Below are positions 35,172 through 44,683 of a DNA stretch of 64,000 nt, piece by piece. The notes below the pieces were generated by a model. It saw only the letters and a list, made by a program, of their open reading frames with translations. It searched no databases and was not told the DNA's origin. The DNA is taken from positions 682,001-746,000 of the forward strand of contig CAYWQB010000001.1 in assembly GCA_964460785.1 (NCBI GenBank), given 5' to 3'. Position 1 is the first letter of the stretch. The number at the start of each line of letters is the position of its first letter. Origin of the DNA: CAYWQB01 sp964460785. GTDB lineage: Bacteria > Chlamydiota > Chlamydiia > Chlamydiales > CAYWQB01. The position numbers and the translations under genes were made by a program.

Positions 35172-35677
35172 GTTTTTGGGTTGAGGAGCACAAGCAAAGA
35201 GTCATTGCACCTAAAGACTGGCAACTCTTTGCAGAACAAGCAAGAAGAGAACACAAGACAATTGTGACTCTGAATGGCTCCTTTGACCTTTTACATGCAG
35301 GCCACCTACACATCATTTATGAAGCTTCTAAACAAGCAGACTTATTAATTGTCGCATTAAACAGCGATGCTTCCATACAGCAATACAAAAGCCCTGATCG
35401 CCCCATTATCCCCCTACAGTACCGTATAGAGCTTATGACAGCGCTTCGTTGGGTAGATGCTGTAACTTGGTTTGAAGAAACTACGCCCATCCACTTTCTA
35501 CAAAGCATAAAGCCTGACGTTCACGCAAATGGCGCTGAATATGGCGATCATTGCATAGAGAAAGAAACTGTTGAACAAAATGGAGGCAAACTCCATATCG
35601 TGGATTTAGTGCCAGGTCTCTCCACCTCTGCTATTATCAACAAAATAGAACAAAGCTATGCGGTTAATCCTCTCTGA
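35168..35677 (+). CDS. RfaE2-like heptose 1-phosphate adenylyl/cytidylyltransferase
   Basis: A 169-residue nucleotidyltransferase with the class signature NGSFDLLHAGHLHIIYEA (H-x-G-H), then VALNSDASIQQYK, PLQYRIELMTALRWVD and VPGLSTSAIINKI (a STS-x-I-I motif). This matches the free-standing C-terminal half of HldE/RfaE, which makes ADP-heptose for lipopolysaccharide cores, or related cytidylyltransferases. No heptose kinase half is fused or adjacent. Its ATG overlaps the lon stop, and it overlaps the rhomboid gene by 20 bases, so lon, this gene, the rhomboid gene and rnz form one tight unit. Confidence 0.8.
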   Translation: MSFWVEEHKQRVIAPKDWQLFAEQARREHKTIVTLNGSFDLLHAGHLHIIYEASKQADLLIVALNSDASIQQYKSPDRPIIPLQYRIELMTALRWVDAVTWFEETTPIHFLQSIKPDVHANGAEYGDHCIEKETVEQNGGKLHIVDLVPGLSTSAIINKIEQSYAVNPL

Positions 35678-36692
35678 GGCAAATGAAAAAGTAGCCACGG
35701 GTTTTTCCCAGCTCTTTCTTGAAAAAAAGATTGAACACCTACTAGAAAAGCAAGGTGGTCAATTTTACCTGTGGGTGGTCAACGAAGATCAGATATCAGA
35801 TGCCCGCAAACTAATTGATCAGTACAAAGAGACTCCAGAAGCGCTCCCCAAACCTCGTGCTCCTCAACCTACACTTCCTTCTCCAGAGCCACAGCCCTCC
35901 TCGCCTCCTAAAGCTAAACGCATCACTTTCAAAAGCTCTCATCTAGGAAGAGCTCAGATGGCCCCTCGCTTTGGGAAGCTAACTCTTATCCTAATTATTT
36001 TATGCTCATTTCTGACCTTTTTTGGAGATCTTCCCGTTCAAGAAAGCTCACCTCAAGGGCCTAAAGAAACCTCCCTTTTCTCGATGCTCATGTATGAGCA
36101 GCCAAATGGCTGGGGAGGCTACTATGACTATATGCTGGCCAAAATCACACACCCCAGCGCTGATATTCAGCTACCCACCCCTCCCTTTTCTGCACTGAAA
36201 GCAGGAGAATGGTGGAGGCTGTTTACTCCCTGCTTACTGCATGCTGGCCTTTTGCATCTCTTTTTTAATATGCTATGGTTGATCATGCTAGGTAATCAGA
36301 TCGAGTGGCACTTAGGTAAATGGCGCTACCTCTTTCTAGTTCTTGCGATTGGTGTGTTTTCAAATACAGCACAGTACCTATTTACAGGGGCTTCTTTTGT
36401 CGGCTTCTCTGGCGTCGTCAGTGGCCTATTTGGGTTTATTTGGTTCAGGCAAAAGTTTTATCCTTGGGAAGGTTACCTACTTTCCCCAGGTACCGCTATA
36501 TTTCTTTTTATCTTTCTCTTTGGAATGCTCTTCATTGAAGTGCTTTCCTTCTTCTCTATTATTCTGCACACCTACCAGCTTCTTCCCTTTACGATCCCTT
36601 CCAGCGGCATTGCAAATGCTGCTCACATTGCAGGCCTTCTAATCGGTGGTTTTTGTGCGAAGTTCAACCTTTTTAAGCAAAAGCTTCCCTAA
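35658..36692 (+). CDS. Rhomboid-family intramembrane serine protease
   Basis: A 344-residue protein. The cytoplasmic N-terminus (1-70, then a Pro-rich linker) resembles the GlpG N-terminal domain ([19 protein letters not shown]). A six-helix rhomboid core follows, with [17 protein letters not shown], the catalytic Ser in [12 protein letters not shown] (near 250) and the catalytic His in [12 protein letters not shown] (near 322). It cleaves membrane-anchored substrates within the bilayer. The start overlaps the upstream nucleotidyltransferase gene, and the stop overlaps the rnz ATG. Substrates unknown. Confidence 0.88.
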   Translation: MRLILSEANEKVATGFSQLFLEKKIEHLLEKQGGQFYLWVVNEDQISDARKLIDQYKETPEALPKPRAPQPTLPSPEPQPSSPPKAKRITFKSSHLGRAQMAPRFGKLTLILIILCSFLTFFGDLPVQESSPQGPKETSLFSMLMYEQPNGWGGYYDYMLAKITHPSADIQLPTPPFSALKAGEWWRLFTPCLLHAGLLHLFFNMLWLIMLGNQIEWHLGKWRYLFLVLAIGVFSNTAQYLFTGASFVGFSGVVSGLFGFIWFRQKFYPWEGYLLSPGTAIFLFIFLFGMLFIEVLSFFSIILHTYQLLPFTIPSSGIANAAHIAGLLIGGFCAKFNLFKQKLP

Positions 36693-37603
36693 TGACAGTT
36701 AAAGACCTCACGATTTTAGGCTGCTCCAGCCAGCAGCCCACCCGTTATCGCAATCATGGAGCCTACTTGATTCGCTGGAATGAAGAAGGCCTCCTCTTTG
36801 ACCCTGGAGAGGGCACGCAAAGACAATTCATTTTTGCCAATATTGCTCCTCCTGTCGTTACAAGAATTTTCATCTCACACTTTCATGGAGATCACTGCCT
36901 AGGCTTAGGCTCTATGCTCATGAGATTAAACCTGGATCGAGTGCAGCACCCTATTCACTGCTACTACCCTGCATCAGGAAAAAAATACTTTGACCGTTTA
37001 CGCTATGGCACAATCTACCATGAGACGATTAAAGTGGTAGAACACCCTATCGACAAAGAGGGGATTGTGGAAGACAATTTGGATGGGTTTCAAATTGAAG
37101 CACGGTTCCTTGAGCATGGAGTCGACAATATTGGCTGGCGCATTACGGAGCCTGACCGCTTACGCTTTCACAAGGACAAGCTTACAAAGGCTGGCATCAG
37201 AGGGCCTAATGTCCGCAAACTGCAAGAGCAAGGCTCGATCAATATAGAAGGTAATGAGATCTCCCTTGAAGAAGTAAGCTGGGTCCAAAAGGGAGAGTCT
37301 ATTGCCGTAGCTGTTGACTCTAGGCTATGCCCCAATCTCTATAAGCTCGCTCATGATACAACTCTTTTCTTATGCGAAAGCACATACTTAAATGAGCACA
37401 AAGACCTTGCGCATAAAAACTACCACCTCACTGCAACACAAGCTGCCGAGATCGCTAAGCAAGTAGGTGTAAACAAGCTTGTTCTCACCCACTTTTCAGC
37501 TCGCTATCTCCACCTTGATGCATTCGCTCAAGAAGCTCAAGCGATTTTTCCCAACACAGAAGTGGCTGAAGACCTCAAGCAGATCCCCTTCCCTAAGCCC
37601 TAG
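36692..37603 (+). CDS. rnz: Ribonuclease Z
   Basis: A 303-residue metallo-beta-lactamase-fold tRNase Z: N-terminal [31 protein letters not shown], the metal motif [14 protein letters not shown] (about 63-76), [12 protein letters not shown], and C-terminal [13 protein letters not shown] and LTHFSARY. It removes 3' trailers from precursor tRNAs; both tRNAs in this window lack an encoded CCA, so such processing is needed. Its ATG overlaps the rhomboid stop. It converges with xerC, overlapping by 11 bases. The rnz-xerC-ABC-F order is, as I recall, that of C. trachomatis. Confidence 0.93.
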   Translation: MTVKDLTILGCSSQQPTRYRNHGAYLIRWNEEGLLFDPGEGTQRQFIFANIAPPVVTRIFISHFHGDHCLGLGSMLMRLNLDRVQHPIHCYYPASGKKYFDRLRYGTIYHETIKVVEHPIDKEGIVEDNLDGFQIEARFLEHGVDNIGWRITEPDRLRFHKDKLTKAGIRGPNVRKLQEQGSINIEGNEISLEEVSWVQKGESIAVAVDSRLCPNLYKLAHDTTLFLCESTYLNEHKDLAHKNYHLTATQAAEIAKQVGVNKLVLTHFSARYLHLDAFAQEAQAIFPNTEVAEDLKQIPFPKP

Positions 37604-38570
37604 GGTGTGCTTGATCATACACTTCTTTTTTCAACTTTGAAGAGACATGGGTATAGATTGTTGTTGTCGTCAACGAGCTATGCCCTAGAAGCATTTGAAT
37701 GGTTTTTAGATCCATACCACTTTCCAGCCAATGTGTAGCAATCGTATGGCGGATGGTATGTGGAGTTACTTTTCCTGCTAGTCCGCTCTGCTTCAAATAT
37801 TTGTCAAATTTTCGATCTACAGACCGTGCTGTCAAACGGGTTCCAAATTTATTCAAAAAAATAGCATGAGAATCTACTTCTGCCAAGTGATCATCCATAT
37901 CGCGATGCCGCTCAGGGTGAATAAGGTAAGAATGGATCCAGTCCCCGGCATTTTGGGTAATAGGAACAATTCGCTCTTTTTTGCCCTTCCCCTTAAGCTT
38001 CATTAGCAGCTGCTTATAGTCAAAACTGTCTCGATCAAGAGAAACAAGCTCACTCACCCGCAAGCCAGAGCTATAGAAAAGCTCCATAATACACCGGTCT
38101 CGAAACCCCAAGTAAGACCCCGTGTCAGGTTGGTCAAAAAGCCTCTGCACCTGCTCATAGTCCAAGGAGAGAGGAATTTGCTTTTCAAGCTTAGGGCTTT
38201 CAATATCTTCAATAGGGTTTGAAGAGATCATTTTCTCTCGAAAGGCATACTTAAAGAAGGTGCGCAGGGAAGAAATTTTACGCACAATCGAGCGCTTATT
38301 TACCTTAGCAACATGCAAGCTTGAGAGAAAGTGGCGAATATCGGACTTGGTAACCTTTGATAAAGCAAACCCTTTTTCATCCAACAAAGTAGGGTCCTGC
38401 AACAGGCGGTAGTTTATTTTTGGCGCCTTCTTTTCTGGAGGCAGCCCATACGCGTCTTCAAGAAAAAATTTTATAGCATTCAAATCAATTGTATAATTGC
38501 GGATCGTATGCTCTGAAGCCTGCTTCACATCTCGTAAATATCGCAAAAACTCCGTTGCTTCCCTGTGCAT
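37593..38570 (-). CDS. xerC: Tyrosine recombinase XerC
   Basis: A 325-residue site-specific recombinase. It has an N-terminal SAM-like DNA-binding domain ([19 protein letters not shown]) and a catalytic domain with Arg in [12 protein letters not shown] (near 171), [15 protein letters not shown] (His and second Arg), [15 protein letters not shown] with the nucleophile Tyr near 306. The insert between residues 45 and 75 is a little longer than in E. coli XerC. With XerD and FtsK (also in this window) it resolves chromosome dimers at dif. GAGG lies 6 bases before the ATG. Confidence 0.92.
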   Translation of the reverse strand: MHREATEFLRYLRDVKQASEHTIRNYTIDLNAIKFFLEDAYGLPPEKKAPKINYRLLQDPTLLDEKGFALSKVTKSDIRHFLSSLHVAKVNKRSIVRKISSLRTFFKYAFREKMISSNPIEDIESPKLEKQIPLSLDYEQVQRLFDQPDTGSYLGFRDRCIMELFYSSGLRVSELVSLDRDSFDYKQLLMKLKGKGKKERIVPITQNAGDWIHSYLIHPERHRDMDDHLAEVDSHAIFLNKFGTRLTARSVDRKFDKYLKQSGLAGKVTPHTIRHTIATHWLESGMDLKTIQMLLGHSSLTTTTIYTHVSSKLKKEVYDQAHPRA

Positions 38571-38703
38571 TTTCTGCCTCTTCTATAAACTCTTTGGGCA
38601 CATTGTAGCGAGAGGCTGATATCAAGCAAAGAAAAAGGCCATCTCTCTTGAGCCTGATCTCATATTCTGTTAGAATGTCCTCCAATATTTTTTGAGGTTT
38701 CAC

Positions 38704-40302
38704 ATGATTGTTCTTTCTGATCTTTCTAAGGTTATGGCTGGCCGCACCTTGTTCCAAGATGTCAACCTAACTTTTCACCCTGGACATAGGTATGGTCTCA
38801 CAGGCCCTAATGGCTGTGGAAAATCAACTCTCATTCGCATGCTTACTGATGAAGAAGAAGTCTCTACCGGTACTATTTCCCGCCCTAATCGCTTGGGAGT
38901 CTTGCGCCAGGATATCGAGCACTTCCTCGATCAGACAGTCATCAACACGGTGATTCAAGGAAATAGCCGGCTTTGGGCAGCGCTTGAGGAGCGAGACCGC
39001 CTTTATGAGCAGGAGATCACAGATGAAATCGGCATGCGCCTTGGTGAACTTGAAGGGATCATTGCTGAAGAAGATGGCTATAGCGCAGAAGCGAGTGCAG
39101 CTACTCTTCTAGAAGGGATTGGCATTGCTGAAAGCGAGCATGACAAACCCATGAAAAGCATCCCCAATGATCATCAGTTTCGTGCTCTACTTTGCCAAGC
39201 TCTCTTTGGTGAGCCACAAGCCCTACTACTTGATGAACCGACAAACCACCTTGACCTCGACTCTATTTCATGGCTGGAAAATTTCCTCAAAGATTACACA
39301 GGCACACTTGTAGTGATCAGCCACGATAAGCACTTTTTAAACTCTATCACAACAGACATTGCGGACATTGATTATGAAACCATCATTCTCTATCCAGGGA
39401 ATTATGATGACATGTTAGTAGCAAAAACCTCTGTACGCTCAAGAGTAGAAAGTGAGCACAAGGCGCGTGAGCAAAAAATTCAAAAGCTAAAAGAGTTCGT
39501 CCAAAAGTTTGGAGCAGGTTCTCGCGCAAGTCAAGTACAGTCTCGAGTAAAAGAGATGAAAAAACTTGAGCCCGGCGCTTTGAAACAGTCTAATATCCAG
39601 CGTCCTTATATCCGCTTTAATCCTCCAGGAAAGCAGCCAAGCCAAGTTCTCATTCAAGCTGAGGGTATCACAAAAGGATACGATGACCTTCCCGTAATCA
39701 AAAATTTCTCTCTTGAAATTGCTCGTGGAGACAAAATCGGCATTATTGGAAATAACGGCCGAGGTAAAACAACTCTCGTTAAACTTCTTGCAGGCATTTT
39801 AGAGCCTGACGAAGGGTCGCTGCGCATTGGACAAAACATCCACCAACAGTACTTCCCTCAAGTACACACAGATGTCATTGATAAAGATGGCAAAGATGGC
39901 CAAATGCAAGCTGTTGAGTGGCTAGAGCGCAAGAACCCTCAGCGCTATGAGCAGGAAATTCGTGGAGCTCTTGGCAAGTTACTTTTCTCAGGAGACGATG
40001 CATTTAAAAATGTAGGCACTCTCTCCGGAGGAGAAACTGCCCGCTTACTTCTTGCACACATGATGCTAAACGAAGATAACTTTTTTATTTTAGACGAACC
40101 CAATAACCACTTAGACCTTGAGTCGGTCTCTGCTCTTTCATGGGGACTTGAAGACTATAACGGCACTCTTGTTGTTGTCAGTCATGACCGTGACTTAATT
40201 CAAAGTGTGGCCAATAAAATCATTGCCTTTGAGGAAGACGGGATTGTGATCTACCCAGGCTCCCTTGAAGAGTACTTAAGCAAAAAGAACAAGAATGGCT
40301 AA
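38704..40302 (+). CDS. ABC-F family ATPase (YbiT/EttA-like)
   Basis: A 532-residue protein with two ABC domains and no membrane region. The first has GPNGCGKST and LLDEPTNHLDLDS but a degenerate signature (NDHQFRALLCQALF), a feature also seen in YbiT. A basic linker follows (KFGAGSRASQVQSRVKEMKK). The second has GNNGRGKTTLVKLL, LSGGETARLLLAHMML and LDEPNNHLDLES, with Asn replacing the usual Thr. ABC-F proteins act at the ribosomal E site to relieve translation problems. The ATG at 38704 has GAGG 6 bases upstream. It overlaps the SpoU methylase gene by 8 bases. Confidence 0.9.
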   Translation: MIVLSDLSKVMAGRTLFQDVNLTFHPGHRYGLTGPNGCGKSTLIRMLTDEEEVSTGTISRPNRLGVLRQDIEHFLDQTVINTVIQGNSRLWAALEERDRLYEQEITDEIGMRLGELEGIIAEEDGYSAEASAATLLEGIGIAESEHDKPMKSIPNDHQFRALLCQALFGEPQALLLDEPTNHLDLDSISWLENFLKDYTGTLVVISHDKHFLNSITTDIADIDYETIILYPGNYDDMLVAKTSVRSRVESEHKAREQKIQKLKEFVQKFGAGSRASQVQSRVKEMKKLEPGALKQSNIQRPYIRFNPPGKQPSQVLIQAEGITKGYDDLPVIKNFSLEIARGDKIGIIGNNGRGKTTLVKLLAGILEPDEGSLRIGQNIHQQYFPQVHTDVIDKDGKDGQMQAVEWLERKNPQRYEQEIRGALGKLLFSGDDAFKNVGTLSGGETARLLLAHMMLNEDNFFILDEPNNHLDLESVSALSWGLEDYNGTLVVVSHDRDLIQSVANKIIAFEEDGIVIYPGSLEEYLSKKNKNG

Positions 40303-41047
40303 CTCTTTGCCCTTTTCACGTGCAAAATTCTCGGACTTAACATGCAAGCAGCAACACAAACACCTTGCAAAGCTTGTCCGAGAGCTATATCTCCTGGAAA
40401 AAGTGGAACCTCATCTCTGTGAGCCCTATCATACGCTCTGCTCATGGATTAACTCTCCGCCTTTACCTGGCTTGGACCGTGAAAGCCTTTCAGATCGCTA
40501 CCACATACATATGAAGCAAGCAAATGAGACTTTAAGAGAGCCCGACTTTCTTCCAAAGATCTCCTGCCTAGACAAAGCCTCCCCTATAGCACCACCTCTC
40601 CCTTACACGATCTATCTAGACAACCTACGCTCTGCACACAATGTAGGCAGCATTTTGAGAACAGCAGAAGCTTTTGGCTTACAAGAAGTCTTACTTAGCC
40701 AACAAACCCCAGGACCTGAAAATAAACAGGTTCGAGACACCAGCATGGGAGCATGGGAGCACATCCACTGCCAGCGCACCTCCTCTCCCCCTTCAGATTT
40801 TCCCATCATAGCTCTAGAAACCTCTCCTGAAGCCATATCCATAGATATGTTTACTCCTCCACCTAAAGCCACTTTTGTTGTTGGCAATGAGGAGTATGGC
40901 ATTTCAAGAGACCTCCTATCTAAAGCCAATATGATGGTTACCATCCCTCTCTATGGATGCAAAAACTCATTAAATGTCGCCAACGCCTTTGCCATTTTAG
41001 CTGCAAGCCTGCGACGCAAAAGGAATGAACATGTCTGCACAGCTTAA
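40295..41047 (+). CDS. SpoU/TrmH-family RNA 2'-O-methyltransferase
   Basis: A 250-residue protein with a helical N-terminal extension of about 105 residues and a SPOUT catalytic domain carrying the three family motifs: LRSAHNVGSILRTAEAFG, VVGNEEYGISRDLL and IPLYGCKNSLNVANAFAI. Such knotted enzymes methylate the 2'-hydroxyl of tRNA or rRNA with SAM; the target cannot be read from sequence. It overlaps the ABC-F gene at its start and folE at its end, so the three translation and folate genes form one operon. Confidence 0.88.
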   Translation: MANSLPFSRAKFSDLTCKQQHKHLAKLVRELYLLEKVEPHLCEPYHTLCSWINSPPLPGLDRESLSDRYHIHMKQANETLREPDFLPKISCLDKASPIAPPLPYTIYLDNLRSAHNVGSILRTAEAFGLQEVLLSQQTPGPENKQVRDTSMGAWEHIHCQRTSSPPSDFPIIALETSPEAISIDMFTPPPKATFVVGNEEYGISRDLLSKANMMVTIPLYGCKNSLNVANAFAILAASLRRKRNEHVCTA

Positions 41048-41687
41048 ACCAGAAGACCTAGCCTCTATGCTGAAAACGAGTATCCCAACTCCCATCAATG
41101 GGTGCTCCCCTCACCTCTCCCTATCCAAAGAAGATAAAATCGAAGCAATAGCCAAACACTTTGAAGCGATCTTAGATATTTTGGGGCTAGACTTAACAAA
41201 TGATTCTTTGAAAAAAACGCCTCAACGCATCGCAAAGATGTATGTTAAAGAAATTTTTTCAGGGCTAACAGAAGATACTTTTCCTGAAATTTCTCTGATG
41301 AGTGATTGTCTATCTAAGTGTCAAGATGAGCAAGTAGTCTTTGTTCGAGATATCACCTTAACCAGTTTTTGCGAACACCACTTCCTTCCTTTTGTCGGTA
41401 AAGCGCACTTTGCTTATATCCCTAATGGGAAGGTGATCGGACTATCAAAGATCAACCGCATCATTGAATTTTTCTCTAAGCGTCCTCAAATCCAGGAACG
41501 GCTTACAGTACAAGTAGCAGACTGCCTATCTAATATATTAGACACAGACCACGTCGCTATCCGCGTAGAGGCAAAACATTCATGTGTGGCATTAAGAGGA
41601 ATTTGCGACCACCAGAGCGGAACAGTCACTCAGATCCTACGCGGCCAATTCCACAGAGATCCAAGCATGTTTCAAGCTTACCTGTAA
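41031..41687 (+). CDS. folE: GTP cyclohydrolase I
   Basis: A 218-residue FolE with zinc and active-site motifs in place: FCEHHFLPFVGKAHFAYIP, GLSKINRIIEFFSKRPQ, RLTVQVAD and EAKHSCVALRGICD. It converts GTP to dihydroneopterin triphosphate, the first step of folate synthesis. I prefer the second ATG (41031), which has AAAGGA 6 bases upstream; the first, at 41025, has no room for one. The start lies within the SpoU gene's end. Ends 9 bases before the convergent rnpB 3' end. Confidence 0.92.
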   Translation: MSAQLKPEDLASMLKTSIPTPINGCSPHLSLSKEDKIEAIAKHFEAILDILGLDLTNDSLKKTPQRIAKMYVKEIFSGLTEDTFPEISLMSDCLSKCQDEQVVFVRDITLTSFCEHHFLPFVGKAHFAYIPNGKVIGLSKINRIIEFFSKRPQIQERLTVQVADCLSNILDTDHVAIRVEAKHSCVALRGICDHQSGTVTQILRGQFHRDPSMFQAYL

Positions 41688-41696
41688 CAAAAAAAT

Positions 41697-42059
41697 AGCT
41701 CTTACTAAGGGAAATCTATAAGCCGGGTTCTGTTTCTTCTTGAAAGAAGAAGAGATCATTTATCTAGGGCCTGTATTTCTACAGGCCTCAAGCGGGATAC
41801 GGAGAGAGCTAAGCGGCCACTTATTCTACTCTCTACCTTGCTTCAGATAGGGTTTATCGCACACTCAGGTTTCCCTGAGTTGGCAGGCTCTATAAGCCTG
41901 CATTTCATCCTACTTGCTAAATAGCAACGGTCTGCTTTCTGTTACACTTTCCGTAGTCTTTCGACCCCCAGGATTTCCCTGGTATCTTGGCCTATGAAGC
42001 CCGGACTTTCCTCTTTAGTTAAACTAAAGCGACCTCTTTCTTTTCCCAAAGCAAGAGCT
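41697..42059 (-). ncRNA. rnpB: RNase P RNA
   Basis: Read on the minus strand, the RNA shows the universal RNase P elements: GAGGAAAGTCCGGGCTTC near the 5' end (CR-I), ACGGAAAGTGTAACAGAAAG in the middle, and ACAGAACCCGGCTTAT near the 3' end (41718-41733 on the plus strand). The terminal helix P1 can be formed between AGCTCTT...GGGAAA at 42059 and TTTCCC...AAGAGCT at 41697, which sets the ends. Size about 363 nt, bacterial type A. It is the catalytic RNA that trims tRNA 5' leaders. It begins only 4 bases after the stop of the CT398-like gene and may be processed from its transcript. Confidence 0.93.
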
Positions 42060-42063
42060 GAAA

Positions 42064-42849
42064 CTAAGAAACTACCTTACGGCGGCGACGTCTTGTTGTA
42101 GCAGATTTTTCACCATCGACAGACGCTTGCTCTACACTATCCTGCCAGAACAGAATACGCGAGCAGTGCTCACAAGTGACAAGCTTTTCACCACGACGCA
42201 CCATATTTTCATGCTGTGCAGTCAAAACGATATGACATCCAGAGCAGACACGATTTGCAATCGGCACAATTACGCGATCTTGCTTATTGCCGAACAAGCG
42301 CTCATAGATGCGCATACGCTCAGCACTAGGGCCATCTTTAAGAGCGTCGCGCTTTTCCTTAAGCTCTCGCCCTTCCGTATTGATCTTACCAATGCTTTCG
42401 TGCAACTCTCCCTCTAGAATTTTTGAACTCTCTTCTGTAGAGGAAAGATTCTTTTGTAGTTCTTCAAGGGCTGCAAGCTCTTCATCAAGCTTATCTGTAA
42501 GGTCACTGCAGAGTTGCTCTGTGTGAGACTTTTCTCTCTCAGCGGTTGTAATTTGCTGGCTAAGAGCATTGAACTCTTCAAGCTTCTTTACAGCGGCTTG
42601 CTGGCTAGAAAGTTTTTTTAGCTGGGCTTCAAGCTCTTCAATTCGTGTTTCGTAAGCTCGGATATCTTTTTTGTGCTCCTTGACAGCTCCTTCTCTCTCT
42701 TCAATACGAGCTTTGAGGTCCGTTCTGAGAGAGTGGATATTATCAAGCTCCCTTTTTCGCTCTTTTTTCAAGCGCATAAGGCGGAGCATTTTCATATCGA
42801 GTTCTTGAATATCAAGAATTTTCTTCAAATCTTGTTGCAATTCGGTCAT
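42064..42849 (-). CDS. CT398-like coiled-coil zinc-ribbon protein
   Basis: A 261-residue protein: a long antiparallel coiled coil (about residues 5-180, dense in Glu, Lys, Leu) followed by a C4 zinc ribbon (VCSGCHIVLT ... LVTCEHCSRIL) and an Arg-rich end (RRRRRK). This is the layout of chlamydial CT398, reported to bind the RNA polymerase factor sigma-54 and secretion proteins, and of the wider DUF164/YbgI-like zinc-ribbon group. The ATG at 42849 has AGGGG 9 bases upstream. Directly followed by rnpB; divergent from the 43022 gene. The Arg-rich tail could contact RNA. Confidence 0.82.
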   Translation of the reverse strand: MTELQQDLKKILDIQELDMKMLRLMRLKKERKRELDNIHSLRTDLKARIEEREGAVKEHKKDIRAYETRIEELEAQLKKLSSQQAAVKKLEEFNALSQQITTAEREKSHTEQLCSDLTDKLDEELAALEELQKNLSSTEESSKILEGELHESIGKINTEGRELKEKRDALKDGPSAERMRIYERLFGNKQDRVIVPIANRVCSGCHIVLTAQHENMVRRGEKLVTCEHCSRILFWQDSVEQASVDGEKSATTRRRRRKVVS

Positions 42850-43021
42850 GCTGACATACCCCTGCATTCGGTCCGGGCTGAAAGGCTACTGTTTATTAGG
42901 AAATTACTCAAGGGAAATATCATTTTTATAATGACAATTTTTTTTTCATTATTTAGAAATTCAAGATCAAAACCACTAATCAAAAGAGAAGAATTCTCAA
43001 CATTTAATGGAGGATCCCAAT

Positions 43022-43507
43022 ATGGCGACGAAAACCAAAAAAAGGACATCAAGCGCCAAAAAAATTGTCGCTAAAAAGCCTGCGAGTACAACAGCTACAA
43101 AAGCGAAAAAACCAAGCACTAAGAGTACAGCTTCTGCTCGAAAAAGTCTTGCAAAAGTACAAAAAGTGGCTGCTTCTAAAGGAGCGAAGAAAAGCACGAC
43201 GACTAAAAAAGCAACGCCAACAAAAAGAAAGGCTCCAACCCTCTCTCGTATCAAAGTGTACTACGATGTAGGATTCAAAAACTCTTTGTACATTCGTGGT
43301 GAAGGGGCTGGGCTATCCTGGGAGAAGGGAGTCGAGCTTCGGAATGAAGGACACGATCTTTGGGTTTGGGAAACCAAGCAAAGCAGCAACAATGTCCAGT
43401 TCAAAGTGCTTGTCAATGACCAGGAATTTGAAGTGGGAACCAACCATGAGCTTTCCAAGGGATCTACTTTTGAGTACACTCCCTCGTTTCCAAATTGGGG
43501 GAAGTAA
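43022..43507 (+). CDS. Histone-like Lys/Ala-rich tail fused to a starch-binding-like module
   Basis: A 161-residue protein in two parts. Residues 1-77 are almost only Lys, Ala, Thr and Ser (for example KKPASTTATKAKKPSTKST), like the tails of chlamydial histone-like proteins. Residues 78-161 look like a beta-sandwich carbohydrate-binding module of the starch-binding kind: RIKVYYDVGFKNSLYIRGEG, then GLSWEKGVELRNEGHDLWVWE, then VQFKVLVNDQEFEVGTNHEL. GGAGG precedes the ATG at 43022 by 8 bases; an upstream frame start at 43007 overlaps that site. The stop codon is directly followed by the ATG of a sugar kinase. DNA or glycogen binding, or both, are inferences from composition and fold pattern. Confidence 0.7.
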   Translation: MATKTKKRTSSAKKIVAKKPASTTATKAKKPSTKSTASARKSLAKVQKVAASKGAKKSTTTKKATPTKRKAPTLSRIKVYYDVGFKNSLYIRGEGAGLSWEKGVELRNEGHDLWVWETKQSSNNVQFKVLVNDQEFEVGTNHELSKGSTFEYTPSFPNWGK

Positions 43508-44623
43508 ATGAGTCTACCACAAGAAGCTCTCAAAACACAGCTTGCAAACCATCAACCTCTGGGCAAAAAAAAATTTCTCATAGGCTTTGATGGATTCACC
43601 GATGAAATCATTGATGTGGTTGCTTTGCGCAAAAGCTTGCAAGAGCATGAAGCATTCCCAACCATTCAATCATTCGGTGAGCGCGTGCTGGAATGCGCAA
43701 ACAAAAGCGCAAACATAGAGCTTGTGGTAAAGCAGACTAAATTAGGAGGGAATGCACCTATTTTGTGTAATGCCCTCCTTGCACAAGGACATCAAGGCTC
43801 ATTCATTGGTCCGATTGGGGAGCCCAATGAAATTGAGCCTCTTTTTTCAGAGATGGCTGCGCAGCTAGAACAGGTTGTCACCTTAGGCCCTAGTGCTCAT
43901 ACAGATGCTCTAGAGTTTGAAGATGGAAAGCTCATGCTAGGAAAGCATAAAGCCCTGCGAGATATTGATTACCGAGGGTTACTTGCGCATAGCTCTGAAA
44001 AGCAGCTGATCGAGCTCTTTTCTGAGGCTATTCTTTTTGGCAACACCACATGGACGCTTCTACTCGGTCTCAATGACCTTTGGTCTGGGCTACTAGAAAA
44101 TATTTTCCCGCACGTTCCTCCAAAAGATCAGGCAAATCAAAGGTTTATGTTTGTTGACCTTTGCGATCCCTCTAAGCGAGCCATATCTGAACTACAAGAA
44201 GCTCTCCACCTGCTGCAAAAGTTCAGTGCGTGGTATGATGTCGTGTTAGGGCTGAACATTGTTGAAGTCGAAAAAGTTGCTGGCAGCCTTGGCTATGACA
44301 AGGGTCCATGCAAAAAAGAAGAGGACTACGACCAAGCACTCTCTTTCATCGCAGAAAAGACACATTTCTCCCAGATAGCCTTACATACCAAGCATTTTGC
44401 CAAAGTGGCTTTTGAAGGAACCATTCAAACAACTCCTGTCTCTCACTGTGAAAAACCCAAAATCAGCACTGGTGCTGGGGATAATTTCAATGCAGGTTAC
44501 TGTGGAGGCCTTCTTCTAGGAATGACTCCTTCAGCCTGTCTTGCCATGGGAGTATTAAGCTCTGGCCTTTACGTGCGCCATGGCCAAAGCCCTTCATTAG
44601 AAGAAATTAAGGCCCAAGCCTAG
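43508..44623 (+). CDS. PfkB-family carbohydrate kinase
   Basis: A 371-residue PfkB/ribokinase-like protein. The N-terminus has FLIGFDGFTDEIIDVV (substrate Asp/Gly motif) and LGGNAPILCNALLAQG. The C-terminal signature STGAGDNFNAGYCGG near residue 320 carries the catalytic Asp. The family phosphorylates sugars or nucleosides; the substrate is not evident. It abuts the preceding gene with no spacer (TAAATG), which predicts translational coupling with the starch-binding-like protein and so a possible carbohydrate role. It ends 60 bases before glyA. Confidence 0.85.
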   Translation: MSLPQEALKTQLANHQPLGKKKFLIGFDGFTDEIIDVVALRKSLQEHEAFPTIQSFGERVLECANKSANIELVVKQTKLGGNAPILCNALLAQGHQGSFIGPIGEPNEIEPLFSEMAAQLEQVVTLGPSAHTDALEFEDGKLMLGKHKALRDIDYRGLLAHSSEKQLIELFSEAILFGNTTWTLLLGLNDLWSGLLENIFPHVPPKDQANQRFMFVDLCDPSKRAISELQEALHLLQKFSAWYDVVLGLNIVEVEKVAGSLGYDKGPCKKEEDYDQALSFIAEKTHFSQIALHTKHFAKVAFEGTIQTTPVSHCEKPKISTGAGDNFNAGYCGGLLLGMTPSACLAMGVLSSGLYVRHGQSPSLEEIKAQA

Positions 44624-44683
44624 CTAGACTATTTGCGCAGGAATCATCAAGTTGCTACCCTGCCTGCAAAAAGGTCTTACACG

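Noticed and set aside
38485..38757. 90-codon leftward frame upstream of xerC with plausible protein-like text
   Set aside because: Its end lies out of frame inside xerC and its start inside the ABC-F gene; no ribosome site. The part from 38571 to 38703 could be an old gene remnant, but I cannot support it.
43022..43507. Assignment of the Lys-rich gene as a chlamydial histone Hc1/Hc2
   Set aside because: The tail composition fits, but half of the protein is a beta-rich module absent from those histones, so I do not use the hct symbol.
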